Assembly: GCA_002238765.1 (NCBI GenBank) | Contig: MPMZ01000007.1 | Coordinates: 1 to 64,000, forward strand | DNA from: Nitrospira sp. bin75 | GTDB lineage: Bacteria > Nitrospirota > Nitrospiria > Nitrospirales > UBA8639 | Length of the DNA stretch: 64,000 nt | Direction of reading: 5' to 3' | Part shown: positions 17,429 through 26,253 of the stretch, piece by piece | Layout: every line of letters begins with the position of its first letter | Position numbering within the stretch: the stretch's first letter is position 1 | Translations under genes and position numbers: made by a program | The notes under the pieces: model-generated | Database searches by the model: none | What the model was told of the DNA's origin: nothing | What the model saw: the letters and a program-made list of their open reading frames with translations, nothing else

Positions 17429-17576
17429 AGAATTGACCGCCCCGAAAGGCCGTTCCTATAATCCCGCACCCGTTTCCACGTCGCAAGAACGAAAGTGATG
17501 ACGACTTCTCTCCCAGCCATTCACACGGCGTCGGTTATTGGAGCGGGGGCCTGGGGCGCCACGCTTGCTCGCGACT
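17429..17576 (+). pseudogene. Truncated duplicate of gpsA promoter and 5' end
   Basis: About 145 bases align, with scattered differences, to 18917-19061, which is the promoter and first ~25 codons of the intact gpsA. The copied promoter is TTGACC, 18 bases, TATAAT. The copied start is ATG 17498, and the encoded IHTASVIGAGAWGATLAR is the GpsA NAD-binding N-terminus. Homology stops near 17576, before the DUF4143 gene. The copy begins exactly at the last CRISPR repeat. It cannot give an active enzyme. Confidence 0.9.
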
Positions 17577-17595
17577 CGGCATTCGGTCATCTTCG

Positions 17596-18801
17596 TCATG
17601 ACAGTAACCAATCCTCAATCGGCATGGACAGGAAGGTTTCCACGGCAAGCCCGTCGCCGCCCACGAGCAGTTTTCTGGTCGGCTGAAACGCTTGGGCAAA
17701 AGCGGTCATTCCCGGCAGGGCGGGACGCGCGTGTCCGCTCTTCACTTCGATCGCCACGATGCGCTTGCCCGCCCGCACGACGAAATCCACCTCACGGTTG
17801 CGGTCCCGCCAATAAAAGACCTGACACGCTCCGCCAGCCGATGCGTTGACCAAGTGGGCACCCACGGCGGATTCCACCAGTCTTCCCCAGAACTCGCGGT
17901 TTGCGCGCGCTTCGGCCAGGGTCATCCCGGACTGGGCCGTCATCAGCGCCGTGTTGAACACCTGAAGCTTCGGGCTCGATCCTCGTTGCCGTGCCGCTGA
18001 GCCAGCATACTTTTGCAGACCGGTCAGCATCCCTGCACCCGCTAACAGTTCAAGGTAGTGGGCCAACGTTGTGGTGTTGCCCGAGTCCTGAAGTTGCCCC
18101 ACCATCTTGGTATAAGACAAGATCTGCCCCGAATAGACGCAACCAAGTTCGAACAGACGGCGTAGAAGCGCGGGCTTATCCACACGGGATAGTAACAGGA
18201 CATCACGAGCAATAGTCGTTTCGATAAGCGAGTCTCGAATATAGCGGGACCAGCGGGCCGGTTGTCTTGTCAACGGTTCGGCACCGGGGTACGCGCCGTA
18301 AAAAATGTACGTGTCCAGCGTCCAACCAAACGCTTCTCGCATCTCAGGGAAACTCCAGTGCGGCAGGTATAGAATCTCGAACCGGCCTGCCAAGCTCTCG
18401 GTCAACCCGCGCTGGATCAGGAGCGGGGCCGAACCCAGCAGCACCACTTTCAGCGGCCTGCGGAAACGGGTATCTTCGTCCCACAGGCGCTTGACGGTTT
18501 CTGACCAGCGCGGGACCTTCTGTATTTCATCCAGGACCAGAAGCGCACCTTCTTTTCCCGCCTTCGCGGCCAGCAATCGCGCAGCCTCCCACTGGACTTC
18601 TATCCAGTCGAAGCCCCGTAACGTCGGCTCGTCCGCACTGGCGATGTGATACGGTAGTCCGGCTTTCGCCGCCACCTGTGCAATCAGAGTGCTCTTTCCC
18701 ACCTGTCGCGCTCCGGCGATAACTTGGAGGAAGCGGCGAGGTTCATCGAGACGGCGCAACAGTTCGGTGGCATGAGGGCGAATGAATTCCGGTTTACTCA
18801 T
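17596..18801 (-). CDS. AAA+ ATPase with DUF4143 domain
   Basis: A 401-residue protein. Walker A is AGARQVGKSTL near residue 30, Walker B LLVLDEIQKVP near 88, and sensor I VVLLGSAPLL near 123. The DUF4143 C-terminal domain has the nuclease-like signature FYWRDRNREVDFVVRAGKRIVAIEVKSG, i.e. Glu-Val-Asp ... Glu-x-Lys. This large family has no settled function and travels with islands. It sits between the two gpsA copies, in the opposite direction. TGAGTA/TACTCA motifs are repeated around the start codon, and a TATAAT box overlaps it, so the start may be leaderless or slightly further in. Confidence 0.88.
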   Translation of the reverse strand: MSKPEFIRPHATELLRRLDEPRRFLQVIAGARQVGKSTLIAQVAAKAGLPYHIASADEPTLRGFDWIEVQWEAARLLAAKAGKEGALLVLDEIQKVPRWSETVKRLWDEDTRFRRPLKVVLLGSAPLLIQRGLTESLAGRFEILYLPHWSFPEMREAFGWTLDTYIFYGAYPGAEPLTRQPARWSRYIRDSLIETTIARDVLLLSRVDKPALLRRLFELGCVYSGQILSYTKMVGQLQDSGNTTTLAHYLELLAGAGMLTGLQKYAGSAARQRGSSPKLQVFNTALMTAQSGMTLAEARANREFWGRLVESAVGAHLVNASAGGACQVFYWRDRNREVDFVVRAGKRIVAIEVKSGHARPALPGMTAFAQAFQPTRKLLVGGDGLAVETFLSMPIEDWLLS

Positions 18802-18826
18802 TATAGTGAGTAATTTTACTCAAACA
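18797..18826 (-). promoter_or_regulatory. Operator-like repeats and promoter at the DUF4143 gene start
   Basis: Three TGAGTA/TACTCA elements occur in about 30 bases. On the minus strand TTGTTT, a 16-base spacer and TATAAT (18805-18800) form a promoter whose -10 box overlaps the start codon. The overlap makes either this promoter or this start doubtful. Confidence 0.35.
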
Positions 18827-18920
18827 AACTCGTAAAATGCAAATTCTTCGGAGAGGACGTGGTCGACGCAAGCGGGTATGATGCAGACGATGGATGGTTC
18901 TTGATTCGTTCTCTCAAGAA

Positions 18921-18950
18921 TTGACAGTCCCGGAAGGCCGTTCCTATAAT
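18921..18950 (+). promoter_or_regulatory. Sigma-70 promoter of gpsA
   Basis: TTGACA, an 18-base spacer and TATAAT (18945-18950) form a near-consensus promoter about 35 bases upstream of the gpsA GTG. The same promoter, with TTGACC as -35, is duplicated at 17433-17462 beside the CRISPR array. Confidence 0.8.
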
Positions 18951-18985
18951 CCCGCACCCGTTTCCACTTTGCAGGAACGAACGCG

Positions 18986-20035
18986 GTGACGACTTCTCTG
19001 CCTGACATTCACACGGCGTCGGTTATTGGAGCCGGTGCCTGGGGCACCACGCTGGCCCGCCATCTGGTGAACCAGGGGCTCACGGTCAAGCTCTGGGCCT
19101 ATGAAAAGGAGGTGGTCGGGAGCATCAATCTCAAAGGGGAAAATGCCTTGTTTTTGCCGGGCGTCACCCTTCCCGAGGCGCTCTCAGCCACGCATTCTCT
19201 TCAGGACGCGGCTGCCGGCACCGGCTTGATCGTGCTGGCCGTGCCTTCTCATGCCATGCGACCGGTGATCCGGGAATTGACACCCTCTCTGTCCGAGCCT
19301 CTTCCGATTGTCGTGGCATCGAAGGGGATTGAAGAAGAGTCGAATCAATTGATGTCCCAGGTGCTCAACGAACTGCTGCCTCCCGACTGGGCCAGAAAGA
19401 TCACCGTCCTTACGGGGCCCAGCTTTGCCGCTGAAGTGAGCCGGGACAAACCCACGACCATTCTGTTGGCCGGTCAGGATTCCGGCCTCACGACTCACCT
19501 GCAAATGGCGCTCATGTCCGCATCCTTCCGGGTGTACACCGGAACGGATATGATCGGGGCGCAATTGGGAGGAGCGCTCAAGAACGTCATGGCCATTGCG
19601 GCCGGCGTGGTGGATGGCCTGGACTTGGGGCTGAATGCCAGGGCCGCGCTGATCACACGCGGATTGGCCGAGGTGATTCGACTGGGTGTCGCGCTCGGGG
19701 CCGACGTGCATACGTTCTATGGCCTTTCAGGGTTGGGGGACCTGGTATTGACCTGCACGGGCGCCTTGAGTCGCAACCATGCCGTGGGCCTGCAATTGGG
19801 CCGGGGCCGGCGGTTGGAGGATATTCTGAACGACACCGTCACGGTGGCCGAAGGCGTTCGGACCACCAAAGCCGCCATGGCGTTGGCTCAACGGGTTCAG
19901 GTGGACATGCCGATTGTCCAAGGCGTCCACGCGATGTTGTTCGACGGCACACCGCCCAAACAGATCGTCGCTGATCTGATGTCACGATCGGCCAAAGAAG
20001 AAACCCCGTTTTCGAGTTCCGGCCCCTCCGGCTGA
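18986..20035 (+). CDS. gpsA: NAD(P)-dependent glycerol-3-phosphate dehydrogenase
   Basis: A 349-residue cytoplasmic enzyme reducing dihydroxyacetone phosphate to sn-glycerol-3-phosphate for phospholipid synthesis. The N-terminal Rossmann motif is VIGAGAWGTTLA. The conserved VVASKGIE and VLTGPSFAAEV segments follow, then the catalytic Lys in GGALKNVMAIAAGVVDGL and the substrate loop GLSGLGDLVLTCTGALSRN. The GTG start is supported by the promoter and by homology at once after it. A truncated duplicate of its 5' end lies 1.5 kb upstream. Confidence 0.96.
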   Translation: MTTSLPDIHTASVIGAGAWGTTLARHLVNQGLTVKLWAYEKEVVGSINLKGENALFLPGVTLPEALSATHSLQDAAAGTGLIVLAVPSHAMRPVIRELTPSLSEPLPIVVASKGIEEESNQLMSQVLNELLPPDWARKITVLTGPSFAAEVSRDKPTTILLAGQDSGLTTHLQMALMSASFRVYTGTDMIGAQLGGALKNVMAIAAGVVDGLDLGLNARAALITRGLAEVIRLGVALGADVHTFYGLSGLGDLVLTCTGALSRNHAVGLQLGRGRRLEDILNDTVTVAEGVRTTKAAMALAQRVQVDMPIVQGVHAMLFDGTPPKQIVADLMSRSAKEETPFSSSGPSG

Positions 20036-20048
20036 CCTCTTCACCACC

Positions 20049-20807
20049 ATGCACCCTTCGACTCTCAAATCTCTCCTGCGGTCGGTTCAAACCGGATCGA
20101 CCTCGATTGCGAATGCGCTTGAACAACTGCGCACCCTTCCCTATGAAGACCTGGGCTTTGCCAAACTGGATCACCATCGCACGCTCCGCCACGGCTCACC
20201 GGAGGTGATTCTTTGCGAAGGGAAGACCGAGAAGCAGATCGTCACGCTGACCCGGGGCCTGCTCAAACACAAACAGCCGGTGCTCGCGACACGCGCCGAT
20301 GCCTCCGTCGCGCGTGCGCTCAAACGAGTGAGCCGGAAAGCCGTGTATCATCAGGTCGCGCGAGTCGTGGTCATTCAGCAATCCACTCCCAAGCCCTTGC
20401 AGGGTGACATCGTGATCGTGACCGCCGGCACCGCGGACATCCCGGTTGCGGAAGAATCCAAAGTGACTGCCATGACGATGGGGAGCGCCGTAGAGACGAT
20501 TTTCGACGTAGGGGTGGCCGGGGTCCACCGGTTGTTCGATCAGGTCGAACGTCTCCACCGCGCGCGCGTAGTGATTGTCGTCGCGGGCATGGACGGCGTC
20601 CTGCCCAGCGTGGTGGCCGGTCTGGTGCAGACCCCGCTCATTGCCGTGCCCACCAGCAGGGGCTACGGCGCGCACTTCGGGGGGCTTGCCTCTCTACTTA
20701 CGATGTTGAATACGTGTTCCGGTGGGATCGGCGTGGTGAATATCGACAACGGATTCGGAGCCGGGCATCTGGCGCATCGCATCAACACCCTGGTCGACCG
20801 CCCGTAA
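20049..20807 (+). CDS. larB: Nickel-pincer cofactor synthase LarB
   Basis: A 252-residue protein with a PurE-like (AIR carboxylase) C-terminal domain: IVTAGTADIPVAEES, then VVAGMDGVLPSVVAGLV and IAVPTSRGYGAHFGGLA. Family members carboxylate nicotinic acid adenine dinucleotide, the first step of the nickel-pincer cofactor of lactate racemase-type enzymes. It starts 13 bases after gpsA. larC is 0.8 kb downstream; no larE or racemase gene is in the window. Confidence 0.92.
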   Translation: MHPSTLKSLLRSVQTGSTSIANALEQLRTLPYEDLGFAKLDHHRTLRHGSPEVILCEGKTEKQIVTLTRGLLKHKQPVLATRADASVARALKRVSRKAVYHQVARVVVIQQSTPKPLQGDIVIVTAGTADIPVAEESKVTAMTMGSAVETIFDVGVAGVHRLFDQVERLHRARVVIVVAGMDGVLPSVVAGLVQTPLIAVPTSRGYGAHFGGLASLLTMLNTCSGGIGVVNIDNGFGAGHLAHRINTLVDRP

Positions 20808-20818
20808 TCGCCGTTGGT

Positions 20819-21460
20819 TCACGGCACAACTTTCCCGGCGTCCGCGCCATTGTCCGGTTGACCCTTCGCACTGGCATCTTTGCCTTCCTCTTGCAAGAGA
20901 TCGGGACCCGTTTCATCCGAAACGAACGGCACGTGTTCCAAATGCGGAGGTTGCTTGGCGAGGGCTTGAGGGGAAGACACGTCCAGCGTTCCTCTCGCAA
21001 ACGGCGAGACGATTTTGGCCTTGGTATATCCTTCCTCACGGGCCATCAACTTGGCTCGGGCCTCATAAGAATACGTGCCTTGACGCACGTGCTGCCGGGT
21101 CTGGTCTTTCCCGTCCCAGAGCAGAGTGGTTTTCACGTGAGGTTTGCCGTTCTCGATGATGACCGCGTTCAGAGGTTGCCGGCTCACCAGGAATCGAATG
21201 GAGCGCCGCGTCGGCACACTGATGAGGGAAGAGACTTCGAGCAGATCGAACTGGTCCAGATTCTTCGGCAACTCTACGGTCACAGTGAAGGCCATGTGCC
21301 CATGCCCCGGAGCAAAAGGCACGGGTGAGGTCGTGATGTCCACGATCTTGAGTGGAGGCTTGTAGGCCGGCTTTTTCCGTTTGGCATCCAATGCCGCCGG
21401 CGCCAGCCCAAAAGCCAGAAGCGTGATCAGGGTCATGAAGGTCAGGCGAGAGGGGATCAT
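20819..21460 (-). CDS. Exported protein of unknown function
   Basis: A 213-residue protein. The ATG chosen (21460) begins a signal peptide MIPSRLTFMTLITLLAFGLAP ending near ALDA. The mature part starts very basic (KRKKPAYKPPLK), then has beta-rich segments (HMAFTVTVELPKNLDQFDL, HVKTTLLWDGKDQT, GTYSYEARAKLM) suggesting an immunoglobulin-like fold. The C-terminus is acidic and low in complexity. The frame extends upstream through AT-rich intergenic repeats, which are not coding. It lies opposite to and between larB and larC. Confidence 0.6.
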   Translation of the reverse strand: MIPSRLTFMTLITLLAFGLAPAALDAKRKKPAYKPPLKIVDITTSPVPFAPGHGHMAFTVTVELPKNLDQFDLLEVSSLISVPTRRSIRFLVSRQPLNAVIIENGKPHVKTTLLWDGKDQTRQHVRQGTYSYEARAKLMAREEGYTKAKIVSPFARGTLDVSSPQALAKQPPHLEHVPFVSDETGPDLLQEEGKDASAKGQPDNGADAGKVVP

Positions 21461-21600
21461 GGGAATTTTTGATTGCGGACTTTTGATTTTGGATTGCTGA
21501 TTATTGATTGAGGACTGCTGATTTCGGAGTGTGAATTGACAATCCACAATCCACATTCCACAATTCGCCACGTGCTTACATACCGTGACGCGGGTATCGC
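21461..21600. repeat. Low-complexity TTGCTGATT/CAATCCACAATCC intergenic repeat
   Basis: A run of degenerate units of the type GATTGCTGATTATTGATTG followed by GACAATCCACAATCCACATTC. The same type of sequence recurs at 27817-27890 upstream of pheT. It is probably a dispersed extragenic repeat with an imperfectly self-complementary arrangement. Confidence 0.5.
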
Positions 21601-21641
21601 GTCAAGCGTCTTTTCACCTGTACGTGACATGAAGGGTCGTC

Positions 21642-22838
21642 ATGCATCTTCACTTTGATTGTTTTTCCGGCATCAGCGGGGACATGACGTTGGGGGCCCT
21701 CGTGGACGTCGGGCTTTCGCCGAGAGCCCTTCGACAAGGCCTCAAGGCGCTTCCGCTTACCGGATATCGTCTCAAAGTCTCGAAAGTCCACCGCGGACCG
21801 ATCCACGCGACGAAAGTGGATGTCCTCATCCCCAAGATCGCGGAGAAACGTCGCTCCTGGCCGCAAATCCGACGGCTTCTGACTGCGAGCCGTCTGCCGC
21901 CCAACGTCAAAAAACAGGCGCTGACAGTCTTCGAACGCCTGGCCACGTCAGAAGGAACCGTGCATGGCCAGGATCCCGCCACTGTCTCGTTTCATGAAGT
22001 CGGGGCGATCGATGCCCTGGTCGATATTGTGGGTGGGCTGCTCGGATGTCATGAACTGGGGGTGAAGACCTTCAGTGCGACGCCCGTCAACGTCGGGTCG
22101 GGTACGATCGACAGTGCCCATGGTCTTCTGCCGGTTCCCGGACCCGCGGTGGCCGAATTGGCAAAGGGGCACCCCATTTATTCCCAAGGGCCGGCCATGG
22201 AATTGACCACTCCGACCGGCATGGCCTTGCTCACCACCCTGACTCAAACCTTTGCCCCGCTTCCGCTCGTGGTGCCCGGCGCGGTCGGGTACGGAGCAGG
22301 CACGGCCCATCCGCCCGACTGGCCGAACGTGTTGCGCGTGTTTCTTGGCACTCCTGACCTCACACCTTCCTCTGGGGGAGAGGGCGTTGATGCGGACCAG
22401 GTTATCCAGTTGGAAACGAACATTGACGATATGAACCCTCAACTCTATGAAGCGGTCATGGAACGCCTGTTCGAGCGCGGCGCCCTTGACGTCAGCTTGA
22501 CCCCGACCATCATGAAGCGCAACCGGCCGGGGATCATCATGACGGTCCTGGCCCACCCCGAGCAGGCCGGGCTGCTGACCGAACTGCTTTTTCGTGAAAC
22601 GACGACTCTCGGGGTACGGAGCCGGCTCGTCAACCGGACCACGCTGTCCCGGTCGATGCAGACGATCCGCCTGCCGCAAGGCCGCGTCCGGGTGAAAACC
22701 GTTCGCGTGGGCAACACCGTCAAATTCCGGCCGGAATTTCAGGACTGCCAAGCGATCGCCAAAAAAACCGGCCTCCCGGTTCAGGAGATCATCGAACAGG
22801 TGATGCAAGCTGTCAGTGAAAGGGGCCGGCGTTCGTAA
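21642..22838 (+). CDS. larC: Nickel insertion enzyme LarC (pincer cofactor)
   Basis: A 398-residue protein matching the full-length fused LarC (C1+C2). The N-terminus HFDCFSGISGDMTLGALVD, the segment VSFHEVGAIDALVDIVG, the VNVGSGTIDSAHGLLPVP motif and the PTGMALLTTL stretch are family hallmarks. The acidic linker and C-terminal domain include LETNIDDMNPQLYEAVM and MKRNRPGIIM. It cyclometallates the pincer ligand with nickel using CTP. pdxA starts 3 bases after its stop. Confidence 0.94.
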   Translation: MHLHFDCFSGISGDMTLGALVDVGLSPRALRQGLKALPLTGYRLKVSKVHRGPIHATKVDVLIPKIAEKRRSWPQIRRLLTASRLPPNVKKQALTVFERLATSEGTVHGQDPATVSFHEVGAIDALVDIVGGLLGCHELGVKTFSATPVNVGSGTIDSAHGLLPVPGPAVAELAKGHPIYSQGPAMELTTPTGMALLTTLTQTFAPLPLVVPGAVGYGAGTAHPPDWPNVLRVFLGTPDLTPSSGGEGVDADQVIQLETNIDDMNPQLYEAVMERLFERGALDVSLTPTIMKRNRPGIIMTVLAHPEQAGLLTELLFRETTTLGVRSRLVNRTTLSRSMQTIRLPQGRVRVKTVRVGNTVKFRPEFQDCQAIAKKTGLPVQEIIEQVMQAVSERGRRS

Positions 22839-22841
22839 CTC

Positions 22842-23882
22842 ATGCCGAATCGCCCGACACGACAACGACCCTTGCTCGCCGTGACCATGGGCGACGCGGC
22901 AGGGATCGGCCCCGAGGTGATCGTCAAGGCCCTGGCGTCTCCAGTGGTGTGGCGCGCGTGTCGTCCCATCGTGATCGGATCCGTGCCGGTTCTCCAACAG
23001 GAAACCCGGCGTTTGTCCTCTTCCCTCACGGTGACCCCCTTGCAGGAGGACCACGGATGGGGGCCGGTCATTCGCAGGGGACGTATTCCGGTTTTCGATC
23101 CTTTGAAAACTCCGTTGGGTCGCGTTCGCGCAGGTCAACCCGCCAAGGGCCCTGGAACGGCTTCGGTCGAGTTCATCAAAACGGCGGTGCAGTGGGCAGA
23201 GACCGGCTGTGTCTCGGGGATGGTCACGGCTCCCATCAATAAAGAGTCCCTTCACCTTGCCGGGTATCCCTTTCCCGGGCATACGGAACTCCTGGCCGCT
23301 CTGACGGGTACGAAGCAGGTCGGGATGATGTTGCTGGGCGGGCCATTGAAAATTCTGTTCGTGACGACGCACTTGGCGCTCAGAGACGTTCCGGATACCT
23401 TGACAACCCCACGCGTGTTTCAGGCCATTCGACTCGCGCATCGCGCCATGAAAGACCATTTCAGGATCCCGAAGCCCCGGATCGGCGTGGCAGCCCTCAA
23501 TCCCCACGCGGGCGAGCACGGGTTGTTTGGCCTGGAAGAGCAGGATTGCATTGCGCCGGCCGTTCGTCTTGCCAGGCGAGCCCGCATTCAAGCTTCAGTC
23601 CCTCTTCCGGCCGATACGCTGTTTGGCGCCGCGGTCCGCGGAGCGTATGACGTGGTCGTGGCCATGTATCACGATCAGGGGCTGATCCCTCTCAAGACCG
23701 TGGCGTTCGGTCGTTGCGTCAACCTCACGGTCGGGTTGCCGATCATTCGCACCTCGGTCGATCACGGCACGGCCTATGACATCGTCGGAAAAGGCAAGGC
23801 CGATCCCCAAAGCCTTGTGGAAGCCATCAAGTTGGCGAGCCGACTGAGCGCCACCAGGGGACGAGTGCGGAACATTTCTTAA
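22842..23882 (+). CDS. pdxA: 4-hydroxythreonine-4-phosphate dehydrogenase
   Basis: A 346-residue enzyme of pyridoxal 5'-phosphate synthesis (DXP-dependent route). It shows VTMGDAAGIGPEVIVKAL near the N-terminus, VTAPINKESLHLAGYPFPGHTELL in the centre and, near the C-terminus, the metal-binding MYHDQGLIPLK and the VGLPIIRTSVDHGTAYDI active-site stretch. It is tightly spaced after larC, so the two are probably co-transcribed. Confidence 0.96.
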   Translation: MPNRPTRQRPLLAVTMGDAAGIGPEVIVKALASPVVWRACRPIVIGSVPVLQQETRRLSSSLTVTPLQEDHGWGPVIRRGRIPVFDPLKTPLGRVRAGQPAKGPGTASVEFIKTAVQWAETGCVSGMVTAPINKESLHLAGYPFPGHTELLAALTGTKQVGMMLLGGPLKILFVTTHLALRDVPDTLTTPRVFQAIRLAHRAMKDHFRIPKPRIGVAALNPHAGEHGLFGLEEQDCIAPAVRLARRARIQASVPLPADTLFGAAVRGAYDVVVAMYHDQGLIPLKTVAFGRCVNLTVGLPIIRTSVDHGTAYDIVGKGKADPQSLVEAIKLASRLSATRGRVRNIS

Positions 23883-23932
23883 TCTCGGCGGCGCTCACCC
23901 TTCACCAACACTGCTGAAATGGAGGAAGGACT

Positions 23933-24148
23933 ATGGCACGTGAATATAGAATTGAGGTTGTGGTCGAAGGCGTCATCGGGAGCCTGTTGTTCGGGGCCAG
24001 TAAACTCCCGGTTGAAATGATGGAAGAACGGATGAACGAACTCGGCCGGCAGGGATGGGAGATGACCTTTATGGTCATTGAAAAGAAACGGCTTTTCCTG
24101 TTTTGGGAACGCGAAGCGGCCATTATCACGTTTTCCCGTCCTTTCTAA
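23933..24148 (+). CDS. Small DUF4177-like protein
   Basis: A 71-residue protein with a strong GGAGGAAGGA ribosome site. The pattern EERMNELGRQGWEMTFMV is the DUF4177 signature (an E-x2-LN-x2-GxxGWE helix-turn), followed by a beta strand ending in FSRPF. The function is unknown. It lies between pdxA and rsmB in the same direction. Confidence 0.7.
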   Translation: MAREYRIEVVVEGVIGSLLFGASKLPVEMMEERMNELGRQGWEMTFMVIEKKRLFLFWEREAAIITFSRPF

Positions 24149-24173
24149 TCCTATGCGATGGTGAAGCGTATTC

Positions 24174-25565
24174 ATGACTTCCCCACAATCTTCCTCTGCC
24201 CGGCATAAAGCGTCCGGCCGGCTGCTGGCCCTTCAAACCCTCCTCGCCGTCGAACGGCAAGACTGCTTTGCCGATGATGCATTTACCAGGTTCGCCGCGC
24301 ACGCGAACCTGTCGCACGAAGACCAGGCCCTGGCGTTTGAACTCGTGTACGGGGTGCTCCGCCACCGGGCCACGCTGGATTGGCAATTGAACGCCGTGGC
24401 GAGTCGTCCCGTTCACCGGTTGCCGAAAGTCGTGACCGCCATCCTGCGACTCGGCGCTTATCAAATGCGGTATTTGGATCGCATCCCGGTATCCGCCGCG
24501 GTGAGCGAATCCGTCAAACTGGCCAAAGGGGTCAAGGGCCGGGACTGGAGCGGCGTGGTGAACGGCATTCTTCGGAATTTGGACAGGACGGAAATCGAAT
24601 GGCCGGAAATGGCTCAGGACCCCGTGAACGGTTTGTCCGTCACGTATTCCTGCCCGAACTGGCTGACTCGACGCTGGATCGACCGATGGGGTTTCGAGGC
24701 GGCGGAAGCGATGTGCCGGCACACCCTCACCATCCCACCCCTGACGTTGCGAACCAACACGCTCCGTTGTTCTCGCGAGCAACTCGAAGCCAAGCTTGGT
24801 GAAGAAGGGTATACGGTGTCCCGGACACCGGGCAGCCCCCAGGGGCTCATCCTGGAGAAATGCGGGTCGCTGCAGGCCTTGCCCGCATTACAGGAGGGCT
24901 GGTGTTACGTCGAGGATGAGGCCGCCCAGTTGGTGCCCCTGCTGCTGGACGTCAAGCCCGGGCATCGGATCCTGGACGCGTGTGCGGCCCCCGGAGGCAA
25001 ATGTTCACATATCGCCGCGTTGATACAGGACCAGGGGGAAATCGTGGCAACCGATCCGGAACCCCGGCGCCTGAAACGCCTGGAATCGAACCTGCACACC
25101 TTGGGGATCACGTGCGTGGAAACGGTTGAGATCTCCGGCGAGGACGCCTTTGCCTCGTCAACGTTTCACGATACCTGGAGCCGGACGGGGTTCGATCGGA
25201 TTCTGGTCGATGCGCCCTGTTCAGGCTTAGGTGTGCTCCGCCGCCATCCTGAAGCGAAATGGCAGAAGACCGACTCGCAACTCGACCGGCACGGAGAACG
25301 CCAATCCGGCATCCTGGCACAGGTGGCTCGTCACTTGAGACCGGGCGGAGTCTTGGTCTATAGTGCGTGCTCAACGGAGCCTGAGGAAACCACACAGGTT
25401 GTTGCTCGTTTTTGCCTGGACCACCCGGAATTTAGCCATGAGTCGTCGGCAGGTTGGCTTCCTCCCCATGCGCCATCCCTGACGAACCCGGACGGCGATT
25501 TCCTCACGTCCGGTTTCCATGACAATATGGATGGGTTTTTTGCCGCACGACTTCGACGAACGTAG
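24174..25565 (+). CDS. rsmB: 16S rRNA (cytosine-967-C5)-methyltransferase
   Basis: A 463-residue protein. An N-terminal NusB-like helical domain (residues ~10-140) is followed by the RsmB catalytic domain: SAM motif LDACAAPGGKCSHIAAL, ATDPEPRRLKRLE, DRILVDAPCSGLGVLRRHPE with the PCS catalytic Cys, and LVYSACSTEPEE with the second conserved Cys. rpe begins 3 bases after the stop, so these genes form an operon. Confidence 0.95.
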   Translation: MTSPQSSSARHKASGRLLALQTLLAVERQDCFADDAFTRFAAHANLSHEDQALAFELVYGVLRHRATLDWQLNAVASRPVHRLPKVVTAILRLGAYQMRYLDRIPVSAAVSESVKLAKGVKGRDWSGVVNGILRNLDRTEIEWPEMAQDPVNGLSVTYSCPNWLTRRWIDRWGFEAAEAMCRHTLTIPPLTLRTNTLRCSREQLEAKLGEEGYTVSRTPGSPQGLILEKCGSLQALPALQEGWCYVEDEAAQLVPLLLDVKPGHRILDACAAPGGKCSHIAALIQDQGEIVATDPEPRRLKRLESNLHTLGITCVETVEISGEDAFASSTFHDTWSRTGFDRILVDAPCSGLGVLRRHPEAKWQKTDSQLDRHGERQSGILAQVARHLRPGGVLVYSACSTEPEETTQVVARFCLDHPEFSHESSAGWLPPHAPSLTNPDGDFLTSGFHDNMDGFFAARLRRT

Positions 25566-25568
25566 AAG

Positions 25569-26249
25569 ATGAGTTCCACGACCATACACATTGCTCCTTC
25601 GATTCTCTCCGCCGACTTTGCGCACCTGGCGGACGAAATCGCCGCGGTGGAAGCTGCCGGTGCCGACCTGCTGCACGTGGACGTGATGGACGGACACTTC
25701 GTGCCGAACCTGACGATCGGGCCTCCCATTGTCGAATCGCTACGAAAAGTGACCGCCCTCCCGCTGGACGTTCATCTCATGGTGACGAATCCGGATGCCT
25801 GCATTCCCGACTTTGCCCAGGCCGGCGCCAACTATCTCACGGTGCATACGGAAACCTGTCCCCATTTGCACCGCACCATTCAATGCATCAAAGAGCTTGG
25901 GGTCAAGGCCGGGGTCACGCTCAACCCGTCGACTTCCTTGAACGCCCTTGAAGAAGTCGTCGCGGACGTCGACCTGGTGCTGATCATGTCGGTGAATCCC
26001 GGGTTCGGCGGTCAGAGCTTTATCCCCGCGTGTCTGGACAAAATCCGGCGGGCCAGGCAACTCATCGATCGCACCGGCATCCACGCCCTGCTGGAAGTGG
26101 ACGGCGGCATCAAAGTCGAGAACGCCGGGGACGTGCTCAAAGCCGGGGCCGACGTCCTAGTCGCGGGGTCGGCGATTTTTCACAGCCCGAACTATGCCGA
26201 CACGATTGCCGCATTCCGCACCGTTGCCCAGGAACTCCAACCGCGCTAA
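25569..26249 (+). CDS. rpe: Ribulose-phosphate 3-epimerase
   Basis: A 226-residue TIM-barrel enzyme of the pentose phosphate pathway. The active-site segments are present in order: PSILSADFAHL, HVDVMDGHFVPNLTIGPP, DVHLMV, VLIMSVNPGFGGQSFI, EVDGGI and DVLVAGSAIF, with the metal-binding His/Asp pairs. The start is 3 bases after rsmB; the stop is 4 bases before pheS. Confidence 0.97.
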   Translation: MSSTTIHIAPSILSADFAHLADEIAAVEAAGADLLHVDVMDGHFVPNLTIGPPIVESLRKVTALPLDVHLMVTNPDACIPDFAQAGANYLTVHTETCPHLHRTIQCIKELGVKAGVTLNPSTSLNALEEVVADVDLVLIMSVNPGFGGQSFIPACLDKIRRARQLIDRTGIHALLEVDGGIKVENAGDVLKAGADVLVAGSAIFHSPNYADTIAAFRTVAQELQPR

Positions 26250-26253
26250 GTCC

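Noticed and set aside
17495-17686. A functional small gene from the gpsA copy
   Set aside because: After about 25 codons homology ends and the frame runs antisense into the DUF4143 gene; it is a remnant.
21948-23591. A 547-residue minus-strand open frame across larC and pdxA
   Set aside because: It is antisense to two well-recognised genes, is rich in His/Arg/Gly as expected of a shadow frame in GC-rich DNA, and shows no domain.
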